From: JACMRP01 sp047302465 | Lineage (GTDB): Bacteria > Bdellovibrionota > Bdellovibrionia > Bdellovibrionales > Bdellovibrionaceae | DNA: 64,000 nt | NCBI RefSeq assembly: GCF_047302465.1 | Contig: NZ_CP178621.1 | Location: forward strand, 310,001 to 374,000 | Direction: 5' to 3' | Part shown: positions 8,425 to 16,941 of the stretch, one piece after another | Numbering within the stretch: the first letter of the stretch is position 1 | Layout: every line of letters starts with the position of its first letter | The notes under the pieces: model-generated | Told to the model about the DNA's origin: nothing | Seen by the model: the letters and a program-made list of their open reading frames with translations, nothing else | Databases searched by the model: none | Program-made: the position numbers and the translations under genes

Positions 8425-8814
8425 ATGGCGAATAAACTTTTAGATGTAGGTCCTTTAGAGTTAGAAGTGCTGGGAATTTTGAATTCAGCCGGCGAGCAAT
8501 CTGTCAGCGATATTCAGGCAAGCCTTAAAAAATCTGGTCATGATTTAGCATACACCACTGTGATGACCGTGTTGGTTCGACTTCACAACAAGAATCTTGT
8601 AACTCGGAAAAAACAAGGACGTTTGTTTTTGTACTCTGGTGCAAAAAAGAAAGACTCTTCAGCTCAGTCTATTTTTGAAAAAGTCAAAAACTCACTTTTT
8701 AGGTCAGAACGTCTAACGCCGATTTTGAGTTTGTTAGATAATGAGGATGACTTAACTCGTGAAGAGTTAGAAGAGCTTAAAAAAGCTGTCGAACAAAGGC
8801 TGAAAAGGACTTAA
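8425..8814 (+). CDS. BlaI/MecI/CopY family transcriptional repressor
   Basis: The 129-residue protein has the winged-helix domain of this family (LDVGPLELEVLGILNSAGEQ, then YTTVMTVLVRLHNKNLVTRKKQG). An acidic helical C-terminal region of the kind that dimerises and is cut by BlaR1 follows. No Shine-Dalgarno sequence is seen before the ATG. Two dyads of one pattern precede it and a third lies before the gene at 10000, so autoregulation and control of a downstream promoter are likely. The M56 protease gene starts five bases after the stop, the usual blaI-blaR1 pairing. Confidence 0.93.
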   Translation: MANKLLDVGPLELEVLGILNSAGEQSVSDIQASLKKSGHDLAYTTVMTVLVRLHNKNLVTRKKQGRLFLYSGAKKKDSSAQSIFEKVKNSLFRSERLTPILSLLDNEDDLTREELEELKKAVEQRLKRT

Positions 8815-8819
8815 AACGC

Positions 8820-9938
8820 GTGGCGATTATTTTCTTCAACCTTTTTGTGAATGCGACATTCTCTTTGATGATTGGCCTGGGCTTAGTTTTGCTCTGCAAT
8901 CGTCTGATGAGAGCGCACGTAGGGCCGTGGAAGCTGTTTTTGCTTTCGTTGCCTTTTGTAAAGGTTGTGTATGATTTCCTCAAAGGCGTACCGAGCTCTT
9001 CGGTTTTGATGACGGGGATTGATCCTTACCGAGTGCCTCCCGGGTTACAAAGATTTTCCGTTGGCGTGGGAATTGATAATTACATTCCTCAGATTAAGGC
9101 TCTCTTCACGCTTCGCGATTTCTCGGGAAATCAGTATGGTATCAGCGTTGGCGATTATGTCGTGTATTGGCTGGCTCATAAATTAGGTCCTGAGTTTCCA
9201 CTTTACTTGGTCTATGCCGCCTCTGTAATAGCGATTGGGTTGTTGGCACGAAGAGCTTTCTTGGGAGTTGCATTTGAGTGGCAACGTCGTAAGGATCGTA
9301 AGCTTTCTGAATCCTACGAGACTAAAAAGCTTTTTGTACGTCAGGTGGATATTTATATTTCGCATGCGTTCTCGGGAACTCCGTTTACTGGGGGTGTGTT
9401 GAAGCCCTATATCTGTATTCCGCGGGATGCATTTGAAAATCTGAGTCAGACTGAGCTTGAAGCAGTGATTGCTCACGAGTTAGGGCATGTTCAGCAGTTT
9501 GATTTACTGATCACGATGTTGATTTGTGCTCTCGGAGATATTTTCTGGTTTGTTCCGGGCTATCGTTGGCTTTGCCAAAAACTTGAGCGCATGCGTGAGG
9601 TGATTGCGGATCAAAGAGCAGTACGTGCAGGGGCCAGCCCTGAGGTGTTGGCTTCGGCTTTGATTAAGCTTAAAGAAGTTGCAATGGGTGATTCTGGAAT
9701 GGTTTTCTATGCGCCGTTTTTCCGTGAAAAGGCTTTATTGAAAATTCGCATTGAAAACTTAGTGGGATCTCCAAATGAAAAACCTCCGCGCTGGATGTGG
9801 AGAAATATTTGGAGTCGGTCTTTTGTGACCTTCTGGTTGATTGGTGCGGTGCTAAGTTCAAACTTAGGCGGCAATCATGCGACGAGTAGCTTTGCACATG
9901 AAAGCTGGGTACGTATTTTTTCAGGGCTTTTCAGTTAG
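8820..9938 (+). CDS. M56 family membrane metalloprotease (BlaR1-like signal protease)
   Basis: The 372-residue protein starts with GTG; AAGGA lies about eleven bases upstream. It has membrane segments at the N-terminus (IIFFNLFVNATFSLMIGLGL), near 120-145, after the zinc site and near the C-terminus (SFVTFWLIGAVLSS). The zinc motif is HELGH within VIAHELGHVQQFD, and a downstream REVIADQRAV holds the likely third ligand. BlaR1 proteins end in a penicillin-binding sensor domain; here the protein stops soon after the last membrane segment, so the signal must be sensed in another way. Its likely job is to cleave the adjacent repressor. Confidence 0.9.
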   Translation: MAIIFFNLFVNATFSLMIGLGLVLLCNRLMRAHVGPWKLFLLSLPFVKVVYDFLKGVPSSSVLMTGIDPYRVPPGLQRFSVGVGIDNYIPQIKALFTLRDFSGNQYGISVGDYVVYWLAHKLGPEFPLYLVYAASVIAIGLLARRAFLGVAFEWQRRKDRKLSESYETKKLFVRQVDIYISHAFSGTPFTGGVLKPYICIPRDAFENLSQTELEAVIAHELGHVQQFDLLITMLICALGDIFWFVPGYRWLCQKLERMREVIADQRAVRAGASPEVLASALIKLKEVAMGDSGMVFYAPFFREKALLKIRIENLVGSPNEKPPRWMWRNIWSRSFVTFWLIGAVLSSNLGGNHATSSFAHESWVRIFSGLFS

Positions 9939-9968
9939 AAACTTAAAGCCCATTTTTTTGAAACTAAT

Positions 9969-9984
9969 TACTACATACGTAGTA
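9969..9984. promoter_or_regulatory. BlaI-type operator, copy 3, upstream of the secreted-protein gene
   Basis: TACTAC-N4-GTAGTA repeats the copy 2 arms exactly with a different four-base centre. It lies 16-31 bases before the ATG at 10000, so it probably gives the secreted protein and the Skp-like gene a second BlaI-controlled promoter. Confidence 0.75.
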
Positions 9985-9999
9985 GAAATGGAGATGACG

Positions 10000-10413
10000 A
10001 TGAAACAATTTATGCAAATTACGACGATTGCGGCTCTGATATTGGTGGCAACTCTCTCGGAAGCCCAAACCATGCGCGCTTCGGACTTAGACGCGAACAC
10101 GTGGGCCAAAGTATTTAATGGGCAGATGCAAGGAGTGGTGATCGAGTTTCGTAGAGGCGATACGCTGCCGGTGAACTTTACTGCGGAAGGGGATTTTTTT
10201 GAAACCCAACGTACCCAGCCAAGCTATTTAAATATTAAAAAAGATTTTTGGATGATGGTGGTGAAGAAAGACGTTCTGTTCAGTCTTGATGGCACGAACT
10301 ACAAGCCCCTCCCTCAAGTGGCTAGCGGTACTCTTCAAGTTGGAACAGGGGCTGATGAAAATGGCGGACGCGCGAATTTCTTGAACGTCAATCTATCAGC
10401 TTTTCAAAAATAA
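10000..10413 (+). CDS. Secreted protein of unknown function in the BlaI-controlled locus
   Basis: The ATG at 10000 is chosen because GGAG lies at 9990-9993 and a signal peptide follows at once (MKQFMQITTIAALILVATLSEAQ). The mature part is about 114 residues and contains VVIEFRRGDTLPVNFTAEGD, an all-beta looking region without motifs I recognise. In-frame starts further upstream would read through operator 3 and the end of the protease gene. The product is expected in the periplasm or outer membrane. It lies 12 bases before the Skp-like gene and behind a BlaI-type dyad, which suggests a role in an envelope-stress response. Confidence 0.82.
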   Translation: MKQFMQITTIAALILVATLSEAQTMRASDLDANTWAKVFNGQMQGVVIEFRRGDTLPVNFTAEGDFFETQRTQPSYLNIKKDFWMMVVKKDVLFSLDGTNYKPLPQVASGTLQVGTGADENGGRANFLNVNLSAFQK

Positions 10414-10425
10414 GAGGTATTTGCA

Positions 10426-10920
10426 ATGAAGAGAGTCCTGATCGTTTTCGTTACATCGTGGGTGATGGCTGCGGCCGTCGCCCACGCAGAGAGTCGGATC
10501 GGAGTCGTTAACATGGAAAAGATTTTGGCAAACCTGCCAAAAATGAAAAAGGTAAAAGCCGAGCTCGAAGAAGACTTTAATAAAAAGAAGAAAGAATTGG
10601 AGAAGTCTGAGAATGACCTACAGGTGCTGGAAAAAGAAATCGAAAAAAAGAAAGCAGTCCTTTCTGAAGAAGCGCTTAAGCAAAAACAGCAAGAGTTCCA
10701 GGGCCAAGTAGTGCAGTTCCGTGAAAAGGTGACCAAGAGCCAAATGGAAATGCAAAAGAAGCAAAACGAAAAAATGGTACCTATCCTTGAAGAAGTTAAA
10801 AAAGCGATTGCCAAAGTCGCTGCCGAGCGTGGCTTTACTTTGGTCTTGAATCAGGAGCCCCATCTCCTTTTTATCGGAAAGGAGACTGATTTTACAGACG
10901 ATGTTTTGAAAGTTATGTGA
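10426..10920 (+). CDS. OmpH/Skp family periplasmic chaperone
   Basis: This 164-residue protein has a signal peptide (MKRVLIVFVTSWVMAAAVAHA), the family opening SRIGVVNMEKILANLPKMKK, a long charged coiled coil (about residues 45-125), and the closing strand region GFTLVLNQEPHLLFIG. Skp trimers hold unfolded outer membrane proteins in the periplasm. AGAGGT lies before the ATG. Its place 12 bases after the secreted protein makes co-transcription from the BlaI-type promoter likely. This is unusual, because skp normally sits beside bamA and lpxD. Confidence 0.9.
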   Translation: MKRVLIVFVTSWVMAAAVAHAESRIGVVNMEKILANLPKMKKVKAELEEDFNKKKKELEKSENDLQVLEKEIEKKKAVLSEEALKQKQQEFQGQVVQFREKVTKSQMEMQKKQNEKMVPILEEVKKAIAKVAAERGFTLVLNQEPHLLFIGKETDFTDDVLKVM

Positions 10921-10925
10921 CCCTC

Positions 10926-10969
10926 CAGGACTCCGCCGGTCCCTCTCACTAAACACTGACGGAGTCCTG
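10926..10969. repeat. Inverted repeat with 10-bp perfect arms after the Skp-like gene
   Basis: CAGGACTCCG (10926-10935) and CGGAGTCCTG (10960-10969) are separated by 24 bases. There is no U-tract on the plus strand, so it may be a weak terminator, an mRNA-stabilising hairpin or a protein site. Confidence 0.5.
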
Positions 10970-11025
10970 ACCCTTCCCTGACAGAATTTTGGTTATCATC
11001 TGCTTAAGCAACAAAGGGGGATTAG

Positions 11026-11901
11026 ATGCTGAACACTCTCGTACTAGGAAGTTTGGGCCGTGTTTCTACAACTCTGCACTCTATGTATCAGATGCGACTT
11101 AACCGCATCGACAAGTTTAAACCGAAAATCGAAGTCTACTCTGAAGTCGGACCCTTTCTTGTAAAAACAGTTTCTAGCGTTACAGAATTAAAAGAAGCCC
11201 TAAATCTTCGTTACCAAGTTTTCCACCGAGAAATGATCGGCAAAACCAAAGAGACCGGCGTTGATGTCGATGAATTTGATTTCCACTGCGATCACTTGGT
11301 GATTGTCGAAAAGAAAACTGAAAAGATTGTTGGAACCTACCGCCTAAACTGTTCCGAGTTCTCGAAAGACTTTTACTCGGCACGGGAATTTAACCTTAGC
11401 CGCATTCTGCAACAGCCGGGGATTAAGCTGGAGCTAGGACGCGCGTGCATTCACAAAGATTACCGCCGTGGAGTGGTGATATCACTCCTCTGGCGAGGCA
11501 TCGCTGAATACATGGCAATGAGTAATGCTCAGCTGCTTTTCGGGTGCGCGAGTATTAAGACTGAGAATCCACGACAAGCCGCTTTGCTGTATAAGTATTT
11601 TGTGAGTAAAGGTCGTATTGTTTCCGATTACATGGCATTTCCGACAAGAGCCTACACGATGCCAAACTTGGATTTGTGGATGCAGTACTTCAAGAATCCG
11701 CTTACAGAAGCTGAAGTAAAAGAAGTTGAGGATCTACTTCCGCCCCTTTGTCGGGCTTATTTGAAGATCGGTGCATATATCGGTGGAGAACCTGCATGGG
11801 ATGCTGAGTTTAAGTGCATTGATTTCTTGACGATCCTGCATCGCGAAGATTTAAATAGAACACTGTGGAAGCGTTACAAGCTGGATTCCGAGGAATCTTA
11901 A
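11026..11901 (+). CDS. Acyl-homoserine-lactone-synthase-fold/GNAT acyltransferase, OlsB-like
   Basis: The 291-residue protein matches the acyl-ACP dependent OlsB/hemolysin-type GNAT family. Its motifs are LRYQVFHREMIG, VDEFDFHCDHLVIVE, GTYRLN, and ELGRACIHKDYRRG with an acyl/CoA-binding type loop, then SLLWRGIAEYM. OlsB puts a 3-hydroxyacyl chain on ornithine to form lyso-ornithine lipid. GGGGG lies ten bases before the ATG. The next gene is a PlsC-type acyltransferase that overlaps it by 37 bases, as expected for OlsA, so an ornithine- or other amino-acid-lipid route is the best guess. The amino acid used is unknown. Confidence 0.8.
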   Translation: MLNTLVLGSLGRVSTTLHSMYQMRLNRIDKFKPKIEVYSEVGPFLVKTVSSVTELKEALNLRYQVFHREMIGKTKETGVDVDEFDFHCDHLVIVEKKTEKIVGTYRLNCSEFSKDFYSAREFNLSRILQQPGIKLELGRACIHKDYRRGVVISLLWRGIAEYMAMSNAQLLFGCASIKTENPRQAALLYKYFVSKGRIVSDYMAFPTRAYTMPNLDLWMQYFKNPLTEAEVKEVEDLLPPLCRAYLKIGAYIGGEPAWDAEFKCIDFLTILHREDLNRTLWKRYKLDSEES

Positions 11902-12689
11902 GACTCTTTTTTGCCGCAATTATTATTATCGCCTTTTTGGTGGCGGCAATCATCATCAAGATCCGTCATCGTCGTGATGTCATTGCCCGACGAAAAGCAT
12001 TTAGTCTGAATGCAACCCTGCATTGCGGGCTGATGGTAAGACTTTTCAATATTGAAGTGACCATCAAAGGCACGCCAGTTCAAAATACGAACTTCTTGTA
12101 TGTGGGTAACCACATGGGGTTTGTGGATATCTTTGTTTTGTCTTCTGTAATGCCGGCCCTTTTCATTACATCACAAGAAATGCGCGAGACTCCGTTCTTG
12201 GGTCTTCTTTGCGAAATGGCCGGATGTATTTTTGTTGAACGCCGTAGCCGCACTCAGATCATGAACGAGCTTGGCACGTTGAAAGAAGCTCTAGAGCAAG
12301 GTTTCAATGTGGTTCTTTACCCAGAGGCGACTTCTACAAACGGTGAAGCCGTATTGCCATTCAAAAAGACTTTAATGATGGCAGGGCCTCATGCGGGTCG
12401 TCCGATTCAAACAGCATGTATCAACTTTACAGAAATCGGCGGCGAGGATTTTAATCTAAGCTCGCGTGACAATGTTTGCTGGTACGGTGAGATGAGTTTT
12501 GTAGAGTCCTTGTGGAATCTTCTTACGACGTCTTCGATCAAAGCTCACTTGGAGTATCTTGAGCCTATTCATGAACACAAAGATGCTGACCGTGGAATGG
12601 TTGCTGAGAAAGCTCACGCGATTGTCAGTGCACGCTTTATCAAACCTCGCATTGTTGCGAGCGATGAAGAACTTGCAGCAGCCGACTAG
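11865..12689 (+). CDS. PlsC/OlsA-like 1-acylglycerol-3-phosphate type acyltransferase
   Basis: The 274-residue membrane enzyme has an N-terminal helix (LFFAAIIIIAFLVAAIIII type) and the acyltransferase motifs NHMGFVD (HX4D), GCIFVERRSR and YPEATSTNG. The only in-frame start before the helix is GTG at 11865, inside the OlsB-like gene; it has no clear ribosome binding site, so translation is probably coupled. GAGGAA at 11890-11895 is too far downstream to serve it. It may finish ornithine lipid by O-acylation, or make phosphatidic acid. The stop is shared with the convergent ABC-F gene within CTAG. Confidence 0.85.
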   Translation: MEALQAGFRGILRLFFAAIIIIAFLVAAIIIKIRHRRDVIARRKAFSLNATLHCGLMVRLFNIEVTIKGTPVQNTNFLYVGNHMGFVDIFVLSSVMPALFITSQEMRETPFLGLLCEMAGCIFVERRSRTQIMNELGTLKEALEQGFNVVLYPEATSTNGEAVLPFKKTLMMAGPHAGRPIQTACINFTEIGGEDFNLSSRDNVCWYGEMSFVESLWNLLTTSSIKAHLEYLEPIHEHKDADRGMVAEKAHAIVSARFIKPRIVASDEELAAAD

Positions 12690-14530
12690 TTTCCAGTGAG
12701 TTCCAACAGTTTTTTCTGAGCCTGATCCTGTTCTTCCATAATCAAAAGCATGCGCTCTTCTAGTGAAAGAATTTCGGAAGAAAGCCCGTGGAGTTCTTTC
12801 GAAAGAGTTTGAGCTTGAGGGCCCGTCAGTGTCATTAGCTTTTCAGTCATCTCGACCTGTTTGCCAGCGAGTTCGACAAGTTTCTTTTCAATATCTGAAA
12901 GTTCTTTTTGATGCTTCTTAATCGCCGTTTCCAGTTTCTTACGCTCTTCTTTGTAGTTGAACTTGGAAGGCTCTACAGAGATCTCGTCGGCTCGCGTTTT
13001 CGCTGAAGGACTATTGGCAGCAACACTGCTTTCCAGCTCTGACAGATAGCCCTTTTGCAAACTCCAAACGTATTCATCGTAAGAGCCTGGGTACAAGAGT
13101 AGCTGAGCATTACGGATCTCTAGAATCTGATTGGCAACACGGCTAATGAACGCGCGATCATGGCTTACAGTCACGATGCTACCTTCATAGCGGGCTAAAG
13201 CTTCAGTCAGTGCTTCTACGGTGTCGAAGTCTAAGTGATTCGTCGGCTCATCCAGCAAAAGCAACGGAGCCTTCTTTAAAAGAATCTGTCCCAAAGCCAC
13301 ACGGGATTTTTCACCACCCGATAAAACTTTGACCTTCTTTTGCACGGCTTCGCCCGCAAATAGCAAAGAGCCTGCGATATTCAGAACCTCTTGCTGTAAT
13401 ACTGAAGAATGAGCTCCAAAGTTTAAAGCTTCCAGCACAGTCCATTCAGGATTCAGTTGGTCCGCACTGTGCTGAGAAAAGTAAGCCAAAGTTACGTTCA
13501 AACCGTATTTAAGATCTCCGGCTATAAGTGGAATTTGTTCGCCCAAAGATTTTAAGAGAGTCGATTTACCAGCGCCATTCAAGCCCACGATTCCCAAGTG
13601 CTTACCGCGCTCAAGACGAAGCTCGACATTATTAAGAATCTTTCGACCCGCATATCCACAATCAGCTTTTGCCAGACTCAGAATTTCTTTGCCGGTTTTT
13701 ACAGGTTCTGGAATATGGATTGAAGCCCGCAAAGGAAGATCTTTGATCTCGATCTTTTCCATTTTCTCAAGACTGCGAAGTTTACTCTGAGCTTGTTTTG
13801 CTTTCGTTGCCTTTGCGCCGAAGCGGGTCACGAAATCCATCACGGATTTCTTTTTGGCTTCTTGGTTGAGCATTTGCTTTTGTAGAATTTCGCGTAGAAG
13901 AGCTTTTTGCTCGAAGTAGTCATCCAAGTTACCAGGGTACTTAGTGATATCACCAGCTTCGACTTCCACGATATGATCCGTGGTACGACGAAGAAACTCG
14001 CGGTCATGCGAGATCATCAAAAAGGCCCCTGCAAAATCCTGCAGAAAGCTTTCAAACACTAACAGTGTTTCTAGATCCAAGAAGTTCGTGGGCTCATCCA
14101 GCAGCAAGAGGTTTGGCTCTTGGCCGATCAAAAAGAGCAGCTTCACGCGCATGCGATAGCCACCGCTCAGTTCCGTCAAGCGAGAGCGGAAGTGATTTTC
14201 AGTAAGGCCTAGTTTTAAACCGAGCTGCTTCAAATCCCAAATAGGCTTTAGGCAGTTATTTGCCAGATAGTCTTCAACAATTTCTTCCAAATTCCAGTCG
14301 GCTTCTTGTTCCAGGTAGCCAAGACGCAATTGTTGCGAACGGGTGATTTGGCCCTCATCCAAGTATTCCTGTTCAGCCAGGATCTTGAACAAAGTGGTTT
14401 TACCGGCACCATTCGGGCCGATGACACCGACGTGTTCACCCTCGTTGATAGCAAAACTTGCACCCTCGAAAAGTTTTCGCGAGCCAAATCCCTTGGAGCC
14501 GTTCTGAAGTTGCAGAAGAGTGATTGCCAT
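12686..14530 (-). CDS. ABC-F family ATPase (Uup-like)
   Basis: The 614-residue protein has two ABC domains and no membrane segments. Walker A motifs are GPNGAGKTT and GLNGAGKST; signatures are LSGGYRMRV and LSGGEKSRV; Walker B regions are LLLLDEPTNFLD and LLLLDEPTNHLD. The interdomain linker is highly basic (about 220-265), and a C-terminal coiled coil (about 530-614) is of the Uup type. ABC-F proteins act on the ribosome or, for Uup, also on branched DNA. It is the last gene of the pantothenate/CoA operon, and its ATG overlaps the panD stop by one base (TAATG). A functional link to CoA synthesis is not known. Confidence 0.93.
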   Translation of the reverse strand: MAITLLQLQNGSKGFGSRKLFEGASFAINEGEHVGVIGPNGAGKTTLFKILAEQEYLDEGQITRSQQLRLGYLEQEADWNLEEIVEDYLANNCLKPIWDLKQLGLKLGLTENHFRSRLTELSGGYRMRVKLLFLIGQEPNLLLLDEPTNFLDLETLLVFESFLQDFAGAFLMISHDREFLRRTTDHIVEVEAGDITKYPGNLDDYFEQKALLREILQKQMLNQEAKKKSVMDFVTRFGAKATKAKQAQSKLRSLEKMEKIEIKDLPLRASIHIPEPVKTGKEILSLAKADCGYAGRKILNNVELRLERGKHLGIVGLNGAGKSTLLKSLGEQIPLIAGDLKYGLNVTLAYFSQHSADQLNPEWTVLEALNFGAHSSVLQQEVLNIAGSLLFAGEAVQKKVKVLSGGEKSRVALGQILLKKAPLLLLDEPTNHLDFDTVEALTEALARYEGSIVTVSHDRAFISRVANQILEIRNAQLLLYPGSYDEYVWSLQKGYLSELESSVAANSPSAKTRADEISVEPSKFNYKEERKKLETAIKKHQKELSDIEKKLVELAGKQVEMTEKLMTLTGPQAQTLSKELHGLSSEILSLEERMLLIMEEQDQAQKKLLELTGN

Positions 14531-14898
14531 TATTTGTGTTTGCGCTCGGCGCGGATCTCTTTCTTTTTGTTTTTAGCGTCTACGAAGACGACGGTTGGTT
14601 CGTGTTTTGCCGCTTCGCTTGCAGGCATACTGCAATAAGCTGCAATAATCACGATGTCACCACGGTGTACGTGGCGGGCAGCCGCGCCATTCAAGCAAAT
14701 TTCACCGGCATTGCCTTCAATCACATAAGTCGAAAAGCGAGCGCCGTTGTTGCAATTATAGATATCAACACGTTCGTTCAAAAACAAGCCCGCAGCTTTG
14801 ATTAGCTTAGGATCAATAGAAATAGAGCCCTCATAGTCCAAATCTGCATTGGTTACGGTTGCTCTGTGGATTTTACATTTCAGCATGGTAACGTTCAT
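14530..14898 (-). CDS. panD: Aspartate 1-decarboxylase (pyruvoyl enzyme)
   Basis: PanD makes beta-alanine from aspartate for pantothenate. With the ATG at 14898 the protein has 122 residues, and the self-cleavage site YEG-SIS falls at Gly24-Ser25, exactly the E. coli numbering. Conserved MLKCKIHRATVT, ARFSTYVIEG, NGAAAR and GDIVII are present. A longer start at 14925 would overlap coaX by eight bases; the shorter one is preferred because GGAAAAGGA precedes it and the family usually begins there. It lies between coaX and the ABC-F gene in the operon. Confidence 0.95.
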   Translation of the reverse strand: MNVTMLKCKIHRATVTNADLDYEGSISIDPKLIKAAGLFLNERVDIYNCNNGARFSTYVIEGNAGEICLNGAAARHVHRGDIVIIAAYCSMPASEAAKHEPTVVFVDAKNKKKEIRAERKHK

Positions 14899-14917
14899 AA
14901 TTTCAGCATCCTTTTCC

Positions 14918-15688
14918 TTAAGCATTCATCTTCAACGAGTACAACAGGCCCTTAAGTACCAAGTCCGGAATGACCACATCGAATATTTTCTCTTTTTCAA
15001 AGAGGTTTGCAAACCCCCCAGTGCCAATAATAAATGGCTTATCGCCATCAAACGACTCCCGAGAAATGCGTTCGCTGATCTCTTTGATAGTGCCAATGTG
15101 GCCGTAATACAGGCCTGACTGGATACTCTCGATAGTAGAGCGGCCCAATGCCTCAGTCATCGCTACGATCTCAACAGAGGGCAATTTCGAAGTCTTAGCC
15201 TCGAGAGATTCCATCGATAGGCGTAAACCCGCAACGATCGAGCCTCCTAAATAATCTTTTTCTTTCGATAGGGCACAAAAGGTAGTGGCAGTTCCCAAGT
15301 CGACAATAACCAGGTTCTTATTGGGATAAAGGTGAGTTGCCGCGATCGAGTTGGCAATGCGGTCTGCACCCACTTCGACGGGATTGCGATACTTAATCTT
15401 CAAACCGGTTTTAACACCTGCTTGCAGAATAAACGGATTGATATCGAAATACTTTTTGCAAGCCCCACGTAAAGAGTAAATCACATCCGGCACGACCGAG
15501 CAGAAGGCGATTTGTTTTACTTTAGTGGGATCAATGCCGTTTTCTCTGAGTACGGTTCTTAGGAAAACGCCGATCTCGTCAGAAGAGGAACCAGTTTTAG
15601 AAGTTCTACGGAAAGATAGAAGCATTTTTTCTTTTTCGAAAACGCCGCCGTAAATTTGGCTATTGCCAACATCAAGAGCAAGGATCAT
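14918..15688 (-). CDS. coaX: Type III pantothenate kinase
   Basis: CoaX phosphorylates pantothenate, the first committed step to CoA. The 256-residue protein has the ASKHA-fold motifs DVGNSQIYGGVF, GADRIANSIAA and VDLGTATTFCAL, and a late GTGGFANLF. Type III kinases are not inhibited by CoA and need a monovalent cation. Its ATG overlaps the coaBC stop by four bases (15685-15688). I see no sign of BirA fusion, which occurs in some relatives. Confidence 0.95.
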   Translation of the reverse strand: MILALDVGNSQIYGGVFEKEKMLLSFRRTSKTGSSSDEIGVFLRTVLRENGIDPTKVKQIAFCSVVPDVIYSLRGACKKYFDINPFILQAGVKTGLKIKYRNPVEVGADRIANSIAATHLYPNKNLVIVDLGTATTFCALSKEKDYLGGSIVAGLRLSMESLEAKTSKLPSVEIVAMTEALGRSTIESIQSGLYYGHIGTIKEISERISRESFDGDKPFIIGTGGFANLFEKEKIFDVVIPDLVLKGLLYSLKMNA

Positions 15689-16941
15689 GGACGGATCTCC
15701 TTAATAAAATTCTGCATAAGTTCTGCGGCCAAAGTGTGAATATTTTCAACAATGTGCTTATTTTGGCCTTGGTAAAGCGTGAAGCGATGTTGTTGCTTGG
15801 TTTTGTCGATTTCGCTCGTGTCATTTTGGACAATGAAGTCCGCGTGGGACTGCGAGCGGAGCTTTTCCACGGCTTGATCGCGCTCTACTTCAGAAGCACG
15901 GCTTGTCAGCTTGAAAGCCACCACTTTGATCTCTTTATTGCGGCTAAATGCCTTAAGATCATTCACGATCTTCGGATTGTTCTTAAAACGTATTGCGAGC
16001 TTGTCGCCAGAATGGATTTTAGGGAATTCGCCTGGAGCAAATTCTTGGTTATTGATTTCAATCGTATCGACCGAAAAATCACTGACGGCCGCTGCGTGAA
16101 TGACCATGTCGAATGCGCGATTAGCCAAAAGAAACTTCAAATTCTTCTGTAAAGAATAGAAAGTGCTAAAAGTACTTTGTTCTACGCGAGAGTCTGCAGC
16201 TTTAGCATTTTCAGCACGTAGTAAATGAACTTCAGCGCCGAAATCACTCAAGAGCTCAGCCAAGCGCGCTCCGGTTTCTCCAGAGCTGACGTTGGTAATA
16301 ACTCGTACATTGTCGATAGGTTCTGAAGTGCCTCCAGCCGTCACAAGAACTTTCAAGGCTGGCATTGCATCCCTTGGCGTGACTTCCTCGGAAGATTCGC
16401 TTGGGGATAGGCGTTTTTTGATTTCTTCTAGCATTAAATCTGGATCAATCAGTTTACCAAAGCCCGTTTCGCCGCAAGCAAGAACGCCCGAAGCTGTTTC
16501 CAGAATCTCGATCCCCATCTCGCGAAGGCGTTTGATCGAAGACTGTGTTACTGGATGCAGATACATACTGGTATTCATCGCAGGCGCGATTAGGAATGGC
16601 TTTTTAAAGTCATGGGCTAAAAACAAAGTCGTCAGGAGGTCATCACCAACCCCTTGCGCGATTTTATTAATATAATTCGCCGTCGCCGGAGCGACCACAA
16701 TCAAATCAGCCCAACGGATCAGATGAATATGATCCATCACGTTGCCCTTGGCGTACAAATCACTCACGACGGTTTTGCCGGTAAGTCCTTCGAACGTGGC
16801 ATTACCCACGAACTGCAAAGCTGAAGCTGTTGCCGCAACTTGCACTTCATGACCTGCTTGCACCAAGCGAGAAATCACCTGGCACGCTTTGTAGCAGGCA
16901 ATAGAACCCGTCATTAAAAATAAAACTTTAGATTTGGACAT
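15685..16941 (-). CDS. coaBC: Bifunctional phosphopantothenoylcysteine decarboxylase / phosphopantothenate-cysteine ligase
   Basis: The 418-residue protein joins CoaC and CoaB. The N-terminal flavoprotein has LMTGSIACYKACQ, APAMNTSMY and LACGETGFGKL with the catalytic Cys. The ligase half begins near residue 190 with VLVTAGGTSEPIDNVRVITN and has AAAVSDF. Together they make 4'-phosphopantetheine from phosphopantothenate and cysteine. The start overlaps the end of panC by 14 bases and the stop overlaps coaX by four. Confidence 0.95.
   Translation of the reverse strand: MSKSKVLFLMTGSIACYKACQVISRLVQAGHEVQVAATASALQFVGNATFEGLTGKTVVSDLYAKGNVMDHIHLIRWADLIVVAPATANYINKIAQGVGDDLLTTLFLAHDFKKPFLIAPAMNTSMYLHPVTQSSIKRLREMGIEILETASGVLACGETGFGKLIDPDLMLEEIKKRLSPSESSEEVTPRDAMPALKVLVTAGGTSEPIDNVRVITNVSSGETGARLAELLSDFGAEVHLLRAENAKAADSRVEQSTFSTFYSLQKNLKFLLANRAFDMVIHAAAVSDFSVDTIEINNQEFAPGEFPKIHSGDKLAIRFKNNPKIVNDLKAFSRNKEIKVVAFKLTSRASEVERDQAVEKLRSQSHADFIVQNDTSEIDKTKQQHRFTLYQGQNKHIVENIHTLAAELMQNFIKEIRP

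Noticed and set aside
15736..16152. 138-codon plus-strand frame opposite coaBC
   Set aside because: It is antisense to a well conserved enzyme gene and has no ribosome binding site.
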